A stretch of 52,646 nucleotides of DNA from assembly GCA_944321945.1 (NCBI GenBank), contig CALUNE010000016.1, positions 1 through 52,646 of the forward strand, given 5' to 3'. Below the pieces are notes generated by a model. The model ran no database searches. It was not told where the DNA came from and saw only the letters and a list, made by a program, of their open reading frames with translations. The DNA is from an uncultured Alistipes sp. Lineage in GTDB: Bacteria; Bacteroidota; Bacteroidia; Bacteroidales; Rikenellaceae. Of the stretch, positions 26,109 to 33,932 are shown piece after piece. The translations under genes were made by a program, and so were the position numbers. Numbering within the stretch: position 1 is the first letter of the stretch; every line of letters starts with the position of its first letter.

Positions 26109-26139
26109 CAAAGGTATCGAATTATTTCGGTCTCCGCAA
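26109..26139 (-). promoter_or_regulatory. Predicted promoter of the GDPD-glpT operon
   Basis: TACCTTTG on the minus strand (26109-26116) matches TAnnTTTG, with a TTG at 26137-26139 after a 20-nt spacer. The leader would be about 40 nt. Confidence 0.6.
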
Positions 26140-26270
26140 GCCGTAGCAGCTCTTTGTCCTCTCTTTTCACGATTTTGTCACGAGGCGTTTCGCAGCGCGT
26201 TGCAGGCCGTTTTGATGCAATTCTGTCATGAATTGAAACGATATTAGGTGCAAAAATGCAGATTTTTATG

Positions 26271-26278
26271 TATCTTCG
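26271..26278 (+). promoter_or_regulatory. Possible -7 element for galK
   Basis: TATCTTCG resembles TAnnTTTG with one deviation and lies 34 bp before the galK ATG. No -33 TTG is found at normal spacing, so this is a weak or activator-dependent candidate. Confidence 0.35.
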
Positions 26279-26312
26279 TACGCTCTCATTACTTAAAACC
26301 ACCCAAAGAACC

Positions 26313-27443
26313 ATGAAAGAAAAAGTCATCAAGAAATTCCAGGAACTCTTCGGCGAAGGCGCCATTCTCTTCACTTCGCCCGGTCGCATCAACCTCATCG
26401 GCGAGCATACCGACTACAACGGAGGATTCGTCTTCCCGGGAGCCGTCGACAAGGGAATCGTGGCTGCCATCCGGCTCAACGGTACGGACCGCGTGCGGGC
26501 CTATGCCCTTGATCTGGGGGAAAACTCCGAATTCGGACTCCGCGAGGAGGACAAACCTGCCGAAAGCTGGGCTCACTACATTTTTGGCGTTTGCCGCGAG
26601 GTGCAGAAGCGCGGCGGCGTGATCGGCGGTTTCGACACGGTCTTTGCCGGGGATGTGCCCCTGGGAGCCGGCATGTCGTCGTCGGCAGCCCTCGAGTCGA
26701 CCTTCGCCTTTGCGCTGAACGACCTCTTCCAGTGCGGCATCGACAAGTTCGAACTGGCCAAGATCGGTCAGGCTACCGAACACAACTACTGCGGCGTGAA
26801 CTGCGGCATCATGGACCAGTTTGCTTCGGTCTTCGGCAGAAAGGGAAATCTGATCCGTCTGGACTGCCGTTCGCTCGAGTATGCCTACTTCCCGTTCGAT
26901 CCGAAGGATTACCGCCTCGTGCTGGTCGATTCGCGCGTGAAGCATGAACTGGTCGGTTCGCCCTACAACGACCGTCGGGCTTCGTGCGAGCGTGTGGCCA
27001 AGACGCTGGGTCAGGAGTTCCTGCGCGGCGCCACGATGGAGCAGCTGGATGCCATCCGGGAGAAGATCTCCGAGGAGGACTACAAGCGGGCGCGTTACGT
27101 GATTGGCGAGGAGCGTCGCGTGCTGGACGTCTGCGATGCGCTGGAGAAGGGCGACTACGAGACGGTCGGCAAGCGCATGTATGAGACCCACTGGGGCATG
27201 TCGAAGGATTACGAAGTGTCGTGCGAGGAGCTGGACTTCCTGGTCGAGGTAGCCGAGGAGTGCGGCGTGACGGGTTCGCGCATCATGGGCGGCGGATTCG
27301 GCGGCTGTACGATCAATCTGGTGAAGAATTCGCTCTACGATTCCTTCATCTCGACGGCCAAGGAGAAGTTCAACGCCAAGTACGGCCATGAACCGAAGAT
27401 CTACGACGTGGTGATCTCCGACGGTTCGCGTCGTCTGGAGTAG
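26313..27443 (+). CDS. galK: Galactokinase
   Basis: GalK phosphorylates alpha-D-galactose with ATP to galactose-1-phosphate, the first committed Leloir step. The 376-residue GHMP kinase shows the galactokinase signature GRINLIGEHTDYNGG (near residue 25), the ATP-binding PLGAGMSSSAALE (near 115), NCGIMDQFASVFG with the probable catalytic Asp, and GSRIMGGGFGGCTI near the C-terminus. The ATG at 26313 places the signature normally; the frame is open upstream but that stretch overlaps the candidate promoter. It would handle galactose released by the GH2 and GH97 enzymes farther along, although it stands alone here without galT or galE. Confidence 0.95.
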   Translation: MKEKVIKKFQELFGEGAILFTSPGRINLIGEHTDYNGGFVFPGAVDKGIVAAIRLNGTDRVRAYALDLGENSEFGLREEDKPAESWAHYIFGVCREVQKRGGVIGGFDTVFAGDVPLGAGMSSSAALESTFAFALNDLFQCGIDKFELAKIGQATEHNYCGVNCGIMDQFASVFGRKGNLIRLDCRSLEYAYFPFDPKDYRLVLVDSRVKHELVGSPYNDRRASCERVAKTLGQEFLRGATMEQLDAIREKISEEDYKRARYVIGEERRVLDVCDALEKGDYETVGKRMYETHWGMSKDYEVSCEELDFLVEVAEECGVTGSRIMGGGFGGCTINLVKNSLYDSFISTAKEKFNAKYGHEPKIYDVVISDGSRRLE

Positions 27444-27463
27444 TTCCGCTTCGTGCGGCAATG

Positions 27464-27497
27464 AAAATCCCGACCTCACAAGGGCCGGGATTTTTTT
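27464..27497 (+). terminator. Intrinsic terminator after galK
   Basis: AAAATCCCG pairs with CGGGATTTT, followed by a run of seven T starting about 47 nt past the galK stop. The A-rich left arm allows function on the minus strand as well, where the GNAT gene ends about 190 bp away. Confidence 0.8.
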
Positions 27498-27684
27498 GTT
27501 CGGATGCTTCCGACTGGTACGGCGGTCGGCGAGTGCGGAATCGGACCTGTCTGTCGCCTGATGGGTTGAGTGATTGCAGTCGATCCACTCCGTGTTCCCG
27601 ATCGAAACGGCTGCCGGTCAGCACTCCGGCTTGTTTCCGGCCGGCCTGTTGCCTGCCCTCCGGATTCGGACCGGAAGGGTCGGG

Positions 27685-28233
27685 TCAGTCGAGAATCTTT
27701 TGGAAGAGAATTTCGTCGCGGTACCCCTCGGGGCTCCACAGCCAGTCGCGTTTGGTTCCGACCTCCGCAAAACCCAGCGAGCGGAAGAGCCGCAGGCTGG
27801 CTTCGTTGTCGGCCCCGATGCAGCACCAGATCTGATGCATGCGCAGTTGTTCGCGGGCGTAGCGGCAGAGGGTCTCGATCGCATCGCGGGCATATCCCCG
27901 GCGGAGGTTCTCCTCGCCGTAGATCAGAATGCCCAATCCGGCGCGTCCGTGCAGCGGATCGTATTCGAACAGATCCACCGTTCCGACCGTGCGGGCGGGT
28001 TGAGGCTCGGCGCTGCTCTCCCGGGTCTCGATCATCAGCCGCAACTGCCCCGTGCGGAACAGATCACCGCCCTCGAGCTGCCGTTCGACAAACCGTCGGA
28101 TCTGCTCCCGCGAAAAGGGTTCCGTCGTGCCGCTTACGGTCCATACCGCCGGATCGTTTTCCCAGGCGTAGATCCGTTCGACGTCCTCCGGTTCCACGGC
28201 CCGCAGCGAGATCTGCCCTCCCCGGAGCGTCAT
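27685..28233 (-). CDS. GNAT-family N-acetyltransferase
   Basis: The 182-residue protein is a GNAT acetyl-CoA-dependent acetyltransferase of the RimJ/SpeG-like type. It opens with ISLRAVEPEDVERIYAWEND, has a central beta strand VGTVDLFEYDPLHGRAGLGILIYGEENLRRGYARDAI containing the acetyl-CoA pyrophosphate loop (about residues 90-110), and ends with NEASLRLFRSLGFAEVG. Protein N-terminal, polyamine or small-molecule amines are possible substrates. The ATG at 28233 overlaps the stop of the ROK gene as ATGA, so the two genes are co-translated. Confidence 0.88.
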   Translation of the reverse strand: MTLRGGQISLRAVEPEDVERIYAWENDPAVWTVSGTTEPFSREQIRRFVERQLEGGDLFRTGQLRLMIETRESSAEPQPARTVGTVDLFEYDPLHGRAGLGILIYGEENLRRGYARDAIETLCRYAREQLRMHQIWCCIGADNEASLRLFRSLGFAEVGTKRDWLWSPEGYRDEILFQKILD

Positions 28234-29462
28234 CGCAGTCCGATGACCTTGTTGCGGATGAGCATGGCCACGCCCCATGCGTTGGCATTCTCGCTCATCT
28301 TCGACAGCCGGAATTTCGTATCCTTATAGACCAGGTTGAGCGAGTATTTGTTCGTTGCCGACTTCAGCGGCAGCATGATGTAGTCACCGGCAGCGGCGAG
28401 GTTGCCTCCCACGATCACCGTCTCGGGGTTGAACGTGTTGATGAGGAACGCCACGGCCTTGCCGACCTTTTCGCCGGCCTCCTCGATCAGTTCGATCGAG
28501 AGGTTGTCGTCGTTCTTGGCCGCATTGATGATGTCGTCGATGTGGATGCTCTTCTGCTGGTCGTACTTCTCCTTGAGGATCGTGTTGACGCCTTTTTCGA
28601 TCAGGTGGCACATCTTGTCCTCGATGGCGATACCCGACACTTCGGTTTCCAGGCAGCCCTTTTTGCCGCACGAGCAGATGATTTCGTTGTCGAAGAAGGG
28701 AATGTGTCCGAATTCGCCGGCGAAACCGCTCTTTCCGTAGTAGAGTTGTCCGTCGACGACGATGCCGATGGCCACGCCGCGGCCCATGTGCAGGTAGAGG
28801 ACGTTGCTTTCGTCCTTCGATTTGCCGCAGGTGTATTCGGCGTAGCAGCGGGCGCGGGTGTCGTTTTCGAGCAGCACGCGGATGCCGACCCGCTGTTCGA
28901 TGATGTCGCGCAGCGACTGTTCGCTCGAGGTGAAGTATTTGTAGCTTCGGCCCGTGGCGGGGTTGACGCGGCCGGTCATGCAGACGCCCAGACCGAGGAT
29001 CTTCGCGCGGTCGATGCCGCAGTTGGCGATGAAGTTTTCGATGTTCGAGCAGATGCGGTCGATGCACTGCGGGCGGTCGATGAGTTCGAACGTGAAGTCG
29101 TTCTCCTCCTTGATGATGTTGTTCTGCAGGTCGGTGATCAGGAAGCGCATGTTGTCACGTCCGACGTTTACTCCGGCGAAGTAGATGGCCGAGTTGGCCA
29201 GGCCGAAGATATTGGGACGGCGACCTCCGGGGGTTTCGACCTTTCCCAGATCCGTGACGATATTTTCGTCGACGAGCTCCTGGACCAGTTTGGTGATGGT
29301 CGGGACACTGATGTGCAGTTCCTTGGTCAATTCCGAGAGCGTGCATTCGCCGTTTACGGCCATGTGCGCGATGATATTGCGCTTGATGATGCTGTTTTTG
29401 TGGGATATACCCTTCAGGGTTTCGTCTTCGTGCTTGTTGAAAAATTCGGTGAGTGATGTCAT
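28230..29462 (-). CDS. ROK-family transcriptional regulator
   Basis: The 410-residue protein has an N-terminal winged helix (NSIIKRNIIAHMAVNGECTLSELTKELHISVPTITKLVQEL, about residues 22-70) and a ROK sugar-binding/kinase-like domain with YFAGVNVGRDNMRF, LGLGVCMTGRVNP and the zinc-binding ROK signature CSCGKKGCLETE near residue 260. This layout is that of NagC/XylR/Mlc-like repressors. The ATG at 29462 is supported because the next upstream in-frame start (a TTG at 29495) lies inside the predicted -7 box. Its neighbours galK and the arabinose locus make a sugar effector likely; which one cannot be read from sequence. Confidence 0.9.
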   Translation of the reverse strand: MTSLTEFFNKHEDETLKGISHKNSIIKRNIIAHMAVNGECTLSELTKELHISVPTITKLVQELVDENIVTDLGKVETPGGRRPNIFGLANSAIYFAGVNVGRDNMRFLITDLQNNIIKEENDFTFELIDRPQCIDRICSNIENFIANCGIDRAKILGLGVCMTGRVNPATGRSYKYFTSSEQSLRDIIEQRVGIRVLLENDTRARCYAEYTCGKSKDESNVLYLHMGRGVAIGIVVDGQLYYGKSGFAGEFGHIPFFDNEIICSCGKKGCLETEVSGIAIEDKMCHLIEKGVNTILKEKYDQQKSIHIDDIINAAKNDDNLSIELIEEAGEKVGKAVAFLINTFNPETVIVGGNLAAAGDYIMLPLKSATNKYSLNLVYKDTKFRLSKMSENANAWGVAMLIRNKVIGLR

Positions 29463-29492
29463 CCTTCCAGGCGGTTTTTTAAGTAGTTCATG

Positions 29493-29523
29493 CAAATATA
29501 GATAGTTTATTTAAAAAACGCAA
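29493..29523 (-). promoter_or_regulatory. Predicted promoter of the ROK-GNAT operon
   Basis: TATATTTG (minus strand, 29493-29500) matches the -7 consensus and a TTG at 29521-29523 lies 20 nt upstream. The region is strongly AT-rich. The predicted start site leaves a leader of roughly 25 nt. Confidence 0.65.
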
Positions 29524-29819
29524 TATTTTTTAATAATTTAATAAATTTTCTGTCTTTATGAACAAAAAAACAGCGGATCGGGCTCCGGACTGTCTGCCCT
29601 GACCGGTGTGTTCCGGATCTCGGTTTGCAGGGAATTCCGGTTGCCTGAAGGCGTCCTGTTTCATCCTCACGGCCGGTTTCATGCCTCTGATGCGATTGTA
29701 TTTCAATGCCGGCCGGAATGCCTGAACAGCCCATGCGGAATAGCTCCGGGTACAGCTTCCGAGTGTCGAGAAATTCCTCGAATTCCTGCGTCATGAGTGG
29801 AAATAATCATATTTTTAGT

Positions 29820-29827
29820 TATATTTG
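29820..29827 (+). promoter_or_regulatory. -7-like element directly before the hybrid sensor ATG
   Basis: TATATTTG is a perfect TAnnTTTG match ending 5 nt before the ATG at 29832. If used, transcription would start at or next to the start codon and give a leaderless message. No TTTG/TTG is found 19-20 nt upstream, so it may be coincidental. Confidence 0.4.
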
Positions 29828-29831
29828 AGAT

Positions 29832-32800
29832 ATGAAACAAGGCTCTTCCTGGAAAAAATGGTTGCTTTGGTTGTGTTTGATTGTTGCAGCATCAACCGCG
29901 TCCGCTCTCGAAATTGAACGGACGGCTCCGCCGTTGCGCCTGGAAACGGGAAACGGTTTATCGAACAATTATGTTTCGGCATTGTGCAAGGACGAGCAGG
30001 GGACGATTTGGATCGCAACCGAGGAGGGGTTGACACGGATCGAGGGGTCGCGGATTACACCTTATTATAAGGATGCCGACGGGCTGACCGATAATGCTCT
30101 CAATGACGTGATGGCAGACTCCGTGCGGCATCGTGTCTGGATTGCCACGCAGCGGGCCGGGCTTTGCTGGCTTGACAGCCGGACGGGCGAGTTCGGTTCG
30201 TTCCGCCACGATCCGAACGATCCCAATTCGCTCATTACCGATGATGTGACGCATGTCGAACCGGCGGCGGATCAGGGTGTATGGTTGAGCACCTACCACC
30301 ACGGGATGGAGCTGCTCGATGTTGAAACCGGTCGTTTTACCCATTTCAATTCTTCGACGGTAGAGGGAATGCCGGCAAGGCCGATTCACGCTTTTGCCGT
30401 TCAGGACCAGACCGTTTACATCGGTCATTACCGCGATGGCTTTACGGTCATGGATGCCGGGCGGGGCCGGGCCGTCAATTATCGGCACGATCCGGCCGAC
30501 GACCGTTCGCTGCCTTCGGATGATGTCAACTGCATTGCGATCGACCGTTACGGCCGGATTTGGATCGGAACTTCGGAAGGTCTGGCGCTTTTTCTGCCCG
30601 AGAGCGGGGAATTCATCCATTGTACGCGGGGTGCGGGAGTGTTTGCCATTCTGTTGCGCGACAACGGCCGTCTGTTGCTGGGCACGGAGTTGGGCGGGGC
30701 GATGGAGATTGATCCCCAACGCTCCGTTCAGCAGCATGCCATCATCGATGTCGCTTCGACGGACGACGCGGAAGCAGGTCTTTTCAAGGCCCTTGAGGGT
30801 ACCGAGCGGCTTTCGATCCGGAGCGTGCTGGAGGATAATTTCGGCAATCTGTGGCTCGGAACCTATGGCTCGGGAATTCTCGTGCGGGGAAAGTCGCCCG
30901 TGGGAAGATTCGCCTCGTGGCACACCTCGCAACCGGTAGCCGAGGAGAAGATCCTCAGCCTGAGCTTCGATACCCGCGGACGATTGTGGGTCGGAACCGA
31001 CGGTGGCGGTGTGAGCATCTCCGACGACAGCCGTCTGGCCACCCGCTGCGATGAAGCGCTCGGTTGCGGAGTGGTGCTGGCCTCCCATTGCGACGCGGAG
31101 GGCAACATCTGGCTGGGAAGTTACACGCGGGGCGGTGTCATCTATGATCCTCAGCGGGATGTCTTCCGGAAAATGGATCTGGGCGGAGAGAGCGGAGACG
31201 TGCGCTGTTTTTGTGAAAACGGCGACCGGATGTGGGTCGGTACAAGTAACGGCATCTTTGTCCTCGATCGGCGTACGGGACGGCTCGAAGCCCATCATAC
31301 GGCCTCCGACCGGCTTTTCGACAACCTGGTCCGAACGCTGATGTTCGATATGCACGGGAGGTTGTGGGTCGGAACGTTCGGCAGCGGACTGGCCGTCTAT
31401 GACCGCCGGATGAGGACGGTGGCCCGCTATTCGGCTTCCGATTCGCTCCGCTCGAACGAAATCAATTACCTTCACCAGGACCGGCACGGTAACGTTTGGG
31501 TCGCAACGGGTGAGGGCCTCGTGCGCATCGACCCCTCGAACATGTCCATCGAAGCGTGTCTCGACCGCGAGAGCGGACTGGCAAACGATCATATCCGTGC
31601 CATAAGCGAGGATTCACAAGGCAATATCTGGTTCAGTACCAATGTCGGCATCGGGTGTGTCCGCTGCGACGGAACGATCTGCAACTTCGATCACCGGGAC
31701 GGTGTGACGGCGGGTAATTTTTCAAGTAATTCCGTGGCCCGGGCAACGGACGGACTGACCTGTTTCGGTTCGACCCAGGGCGTCGTCTATTTCTATCCGC
31801 AACAGATTCTCGTGGCGCGGGATGCCCCTCGGGTACGGGTTTCGGAGCTGCAAATCCTCGATTACGACATTGCCGGACAACCCGAAGCTCAGATCGAAGC
31901 CAGCATTCCGTGTGACCGTCCGGTAACGCTGGCCTATCATCAGAACAATTTCAGAATCTGGTTCGGCGTGACCGACTTTACGCTTGCCGACATGGTGGAA
32001 TATGCCTACAAACTCGATACCGACGAGTGGGTCACCACCGACAACAACCATCTGTCGTTCAATCGGCTGCCGCCCGGATCCTATCGCATTCTGTTCCGGG
32101 CGCGGATCCGCAATCAGGCGTGGAGCGAGCATGTGGAGGCCCTGCAGTTGACCATTCGGCCGCCGTGGTATCTGGCCTGGTATGCGCGGGTCTTCTACGG
32201 ACTGGCAGCAATCGGATTGGTCGTGTTCGTCGTGCGCCGTTATATCCATCATGCAGAGCGGGAGCGGGAGCTTCTTTATGAACATGAATCCATGAGCCTC
32301 TATCGGCAGGTGAACGACGAACGGTTGCGCTTCTTCATGAACATCACCCACGAACTGCGTACTCCGTTGACATTGATTCTCGGTCCGCTCGAGGATCTGA
32401 AGCAGGATCCGACGTTGTCCGATCCTCCGCATGAGAAGGTCTCGATAGCCTACCGAAGCGCACAGCAGCTGCTTTCGCTGGTCAACGAATTGCTCGAATT
32501 CCGCAAGACCGAGACCGGAAACCGTAAACTCGTGGTCTGCTTCGACGATCTTTCACAGTGTGTCGAGGAGACCGGCGTATTGTTCCGCGATTCGAATCTG
32601 AACCCCGAGACGGAGGTTCAGCTGCAGATCGAGGCGGGAGTTTCGGCCTATTTCGATTCGAAGGTGATCACCACGATTCTCAACAATTTGTTGTCCAATG
32701 CGATGAAATATACGCCCCGGGGATCGGTGACGCTCTTCCTGCGGACGCTTTCGGTCGACGGGGTCCGTTATGCGGAATTCGGCGTGAGTGATACGGGGTA

Positions 32801-33932
32801 TGGAATGCCCGAAGAGGATCTGAAACACATTTTCGATCGTTATTACCGGATCCGCAATACGCCTCATATCATGGGAACGGGGATCGGTCTGGCTCTGGTC
32901 AAGAGTCTGGTCGCCCTGCATCAGGCCACGATTGAGGTTGAGAGCAGGCTCCAGGTTGGCAGCACGTTCCGGGTCCGGCTCCGTCTGGACAACACCTATT
33001 CCGAGATATCGGCCGAAAGTCCGCTGCTGCCTGAGACCCCCCCCCTTGCAGCATCGGAAGAAGCTGGTATTCTATCTGGCAATGAGAACGTTGCAGACAG
33101 GGAGAAGGACGCGGACCGTGATGCCTCGGAAAAACCGGGCAGGCCTAAATCCGGGGAGGATACGCGTGAGACCGTGCTTGTAGTCGATGACAATGCCGCC
33201 ATCCGGCATTATATATCGCTTTCGTTGGGGCGCCGTTACCGTGTATTGCTGGCTTCGGACGGCGAAGAAGGTTTGCGGCAGGTGCGCGAACATACGCCCC
33301 ATATCGTCATCAGCGATATTGTCATGCCGCGGATCGACGGTATCGAATTGTGCCGGCGGATCAAACAGGAGATTGCCACCTGCCACATTCCGGTGATTCT
33401 GCTCACGGCGAAGGATCTGCTCATGGATCGTACCGAAGGCTATGCGGCCGGAGCCGATTCGTATATCACCAAACCATTCAGCAGCAGTCTTCTCGAGTCG
33501 CGAATCCGCAACCTGCTCGACATGCGACAGCGGTTGGTCGATCAGTTGACTTCGGCCAACCGGACCCGGCGTGCCGAGGCGATGGACACGCTCGGGGCGC
33601 TGGACAACGAATTCCTTCATCGGTTGAATGAAGTGATCGATCGGGAACTCGTCTCCGACAAGCTCAACGTGGGGTATCTTTCGAGTGAACTCTGCATGGA
33701 TGCCTCGACGCTTTACCGCAAGATCAAAGGCCTGACGGGCATCTCCACGAACGAATACATCCGCAAGCGGCGTCTGCATCGGGCGGCGGAGTTGCTGCGT
33801 TCGGGGCGCTATAAGGTTTTCGAAGTGGCCTGGATGGTGGGGATGAACAGCGAAAACTATTTCCGGCAGTGTTTCCGCGACGAGTACGGTATCTCGCCTT
33901 CGGAGTATCGCGGCAGCGAAACGGTCGAGTAG
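29832..33932 (+). CDS. Hybrid two-component sensor/regulator (HTCS)
   Basis: This 1366-residue protein fuses a whole two-component system in one chain and normally controls an adjacent polysaccharide locus. A signal peptide (1-26) is followed by a periplasmic sensor of about 750 residues made of repeated Reg_prop blades (such as GTIWIATEEGLTRI and GRIWIGTSEGLALF) and a Y_Y_Y domain. One membrane segment lies near 780-800. Then come HisKA with His840 in NITHELRTPLTL, the ATPase (NNLLSNAMKY, DTGYGMPEED, GTGIGLALV), a receiver with Asp1162 in ISDIVMPRIDG and TKPF, and an AraC-type DNA-binding domain to the end. A C9 run lies in the ATPase-receiver linker. Its 3' end overlaps the convergent GH97 gene by 76 bp. 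The likely inducer is an oligosaccharide of the neighbouring locus. Confidence 0.95.
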   Translation: MKQGSSWKKWLLWLCLIVAASTASALEIERTAPPLRLETGNGLSNNYVSALCKDEQGTIWIATEEGLTRIEGSRITPYYKDADGLTDNALNDVMADSVRHRVWIATQRAGLCWLDSRTGEFGSFRHDPNDPNSLITDDVTHVEPAADQGVWLSTYHHGMELLDVETGRFTHFNSSTVEGMPARPIHAFAVQDQTVYIGHYRDGFTVMDAGRGRAVNYRHDPADDRSLPSDDVNCIAIDRYGRIWIGTSEGLALFLPESGEFIHCTRGAGVFAILLRDNGRLLLGTELGGAMEIDPQRSVQQHAIIDVASTDDAEAGLFKALEGTERLSIRSVLEDNFGNLWLGTYGSGILVRGKSPVGRFASWHTSQPVAEEKILSLSFDTRGRLWVGTDGGGVSISDDSRLATRCDEALGCGVVLASHCDAEGNIWLGSYTRGGVIYDPQRDVFRKMDLGGESGDVRCFCENGDRMWVGTSNGIFVLDRRTGRLEAHHTASDRLFDNLVRTLMFDMHGRLWVGTFGSGLAVYDRRMRTVARYSASDSLRSNEINYLHQDRHGNVWVATGEGLVRIDPSNMSIEACLDRESGLANDHIRAISEDSQGNIWFSTNVGIGCVRCDGTICNFDHRDGVTAGNFSSNSVARATDGLTCFGSTQGVVYFYPQQILVARDAPRVRVSELQILDYDIAGQPEAQIEASIPCDRPVTLAYHQNNFRIWFGVTDFTLADMVEYAYKLDTDEWVTTDNNHLSFNRLPPGSYRILFRARIRNQAWSEHVEALQLTIRPPWYLAWYARVFYGLAAIGLVVFVVRRYIHHAERERELLYEHESMSLYRQVNDERLRFFMNITHELRTPLTLILGPLEDLKQDPTLSDPPHEKVSIAYRSAQQLLSLVNELLEFRKTETGNRKLVVCFDDLSQCVEETGVLFRDSNLNPETEVQLQIEAGVSAYFDSKVITTILNNLLSNAMKYTPRGSVTLFLRTLSVDGVRYAEFGVSDTGYGMPEEDLKHIFDRYYRIRNTPHIMGTGIGLALVKSLVALHQATIEVESRLQVGSTFRVRLRLDNTYSEISAESPLLPETPPLAASEEAGILSGNENVADREKDADRDASEKPGRPKSGEDTRETVLVVDDNAAIRHYISLSLGRRYRVLLASDGEEGLRQVREHTPHIVISDIVMPRIDGIELCRRIKQEIATCHIPVILLTAKDLLMDRTEGYAAGADSYITKPFSSSLLESRIRNLLDMRQRLVDQLTSANRTRRAEAMDTLGALDNEFLHRLNEVIDRELVSDKLNVGYLSSELCMDASTLYRKIKGLTGISTNEYIRKRRLHRAAELLRSGRYKVFEVAWMVGMNSENYFRQCFRDEYGISPSEYRGSETVE
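33037..33045 (+). repeat. C9 homopolymer inside the hybrid sensor gene
   Basis: Nine consecutive C fall in the linker between the ATPase and receiver domains (about residues 1069-1072, PETPPL). Loss or gain of one C would separate the kinase from the receiver and DNA-binding domains. The frame is intact in this sequence. Confidence 0.75.

Larger units (their letters stand above)
29463..29831. other. 369-bp divergent intergenic region between ROK and the hybrid sensor gene
   Basis: The left third is AT-rich and carries the ROK promoter. The rest has normal GC and no convincing gene. A minus-strand open frame at 29507-29794 begins MTQEFEEFLDTRKLYPELF, which looks protein-like for about 22 residues and then becomes low-quality sequence; it may be a decayed gene or chance. 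At its right edge lies the TATATTTG element directly before the sensor start codon. Confidence 0.5.

Noticed and set aside
29463-29495. TTG start extending the ROK regulator by 11 residues
   Set aside because: The TTG is part of the predicted TATATTTG promoter element, so it would not be in the message.
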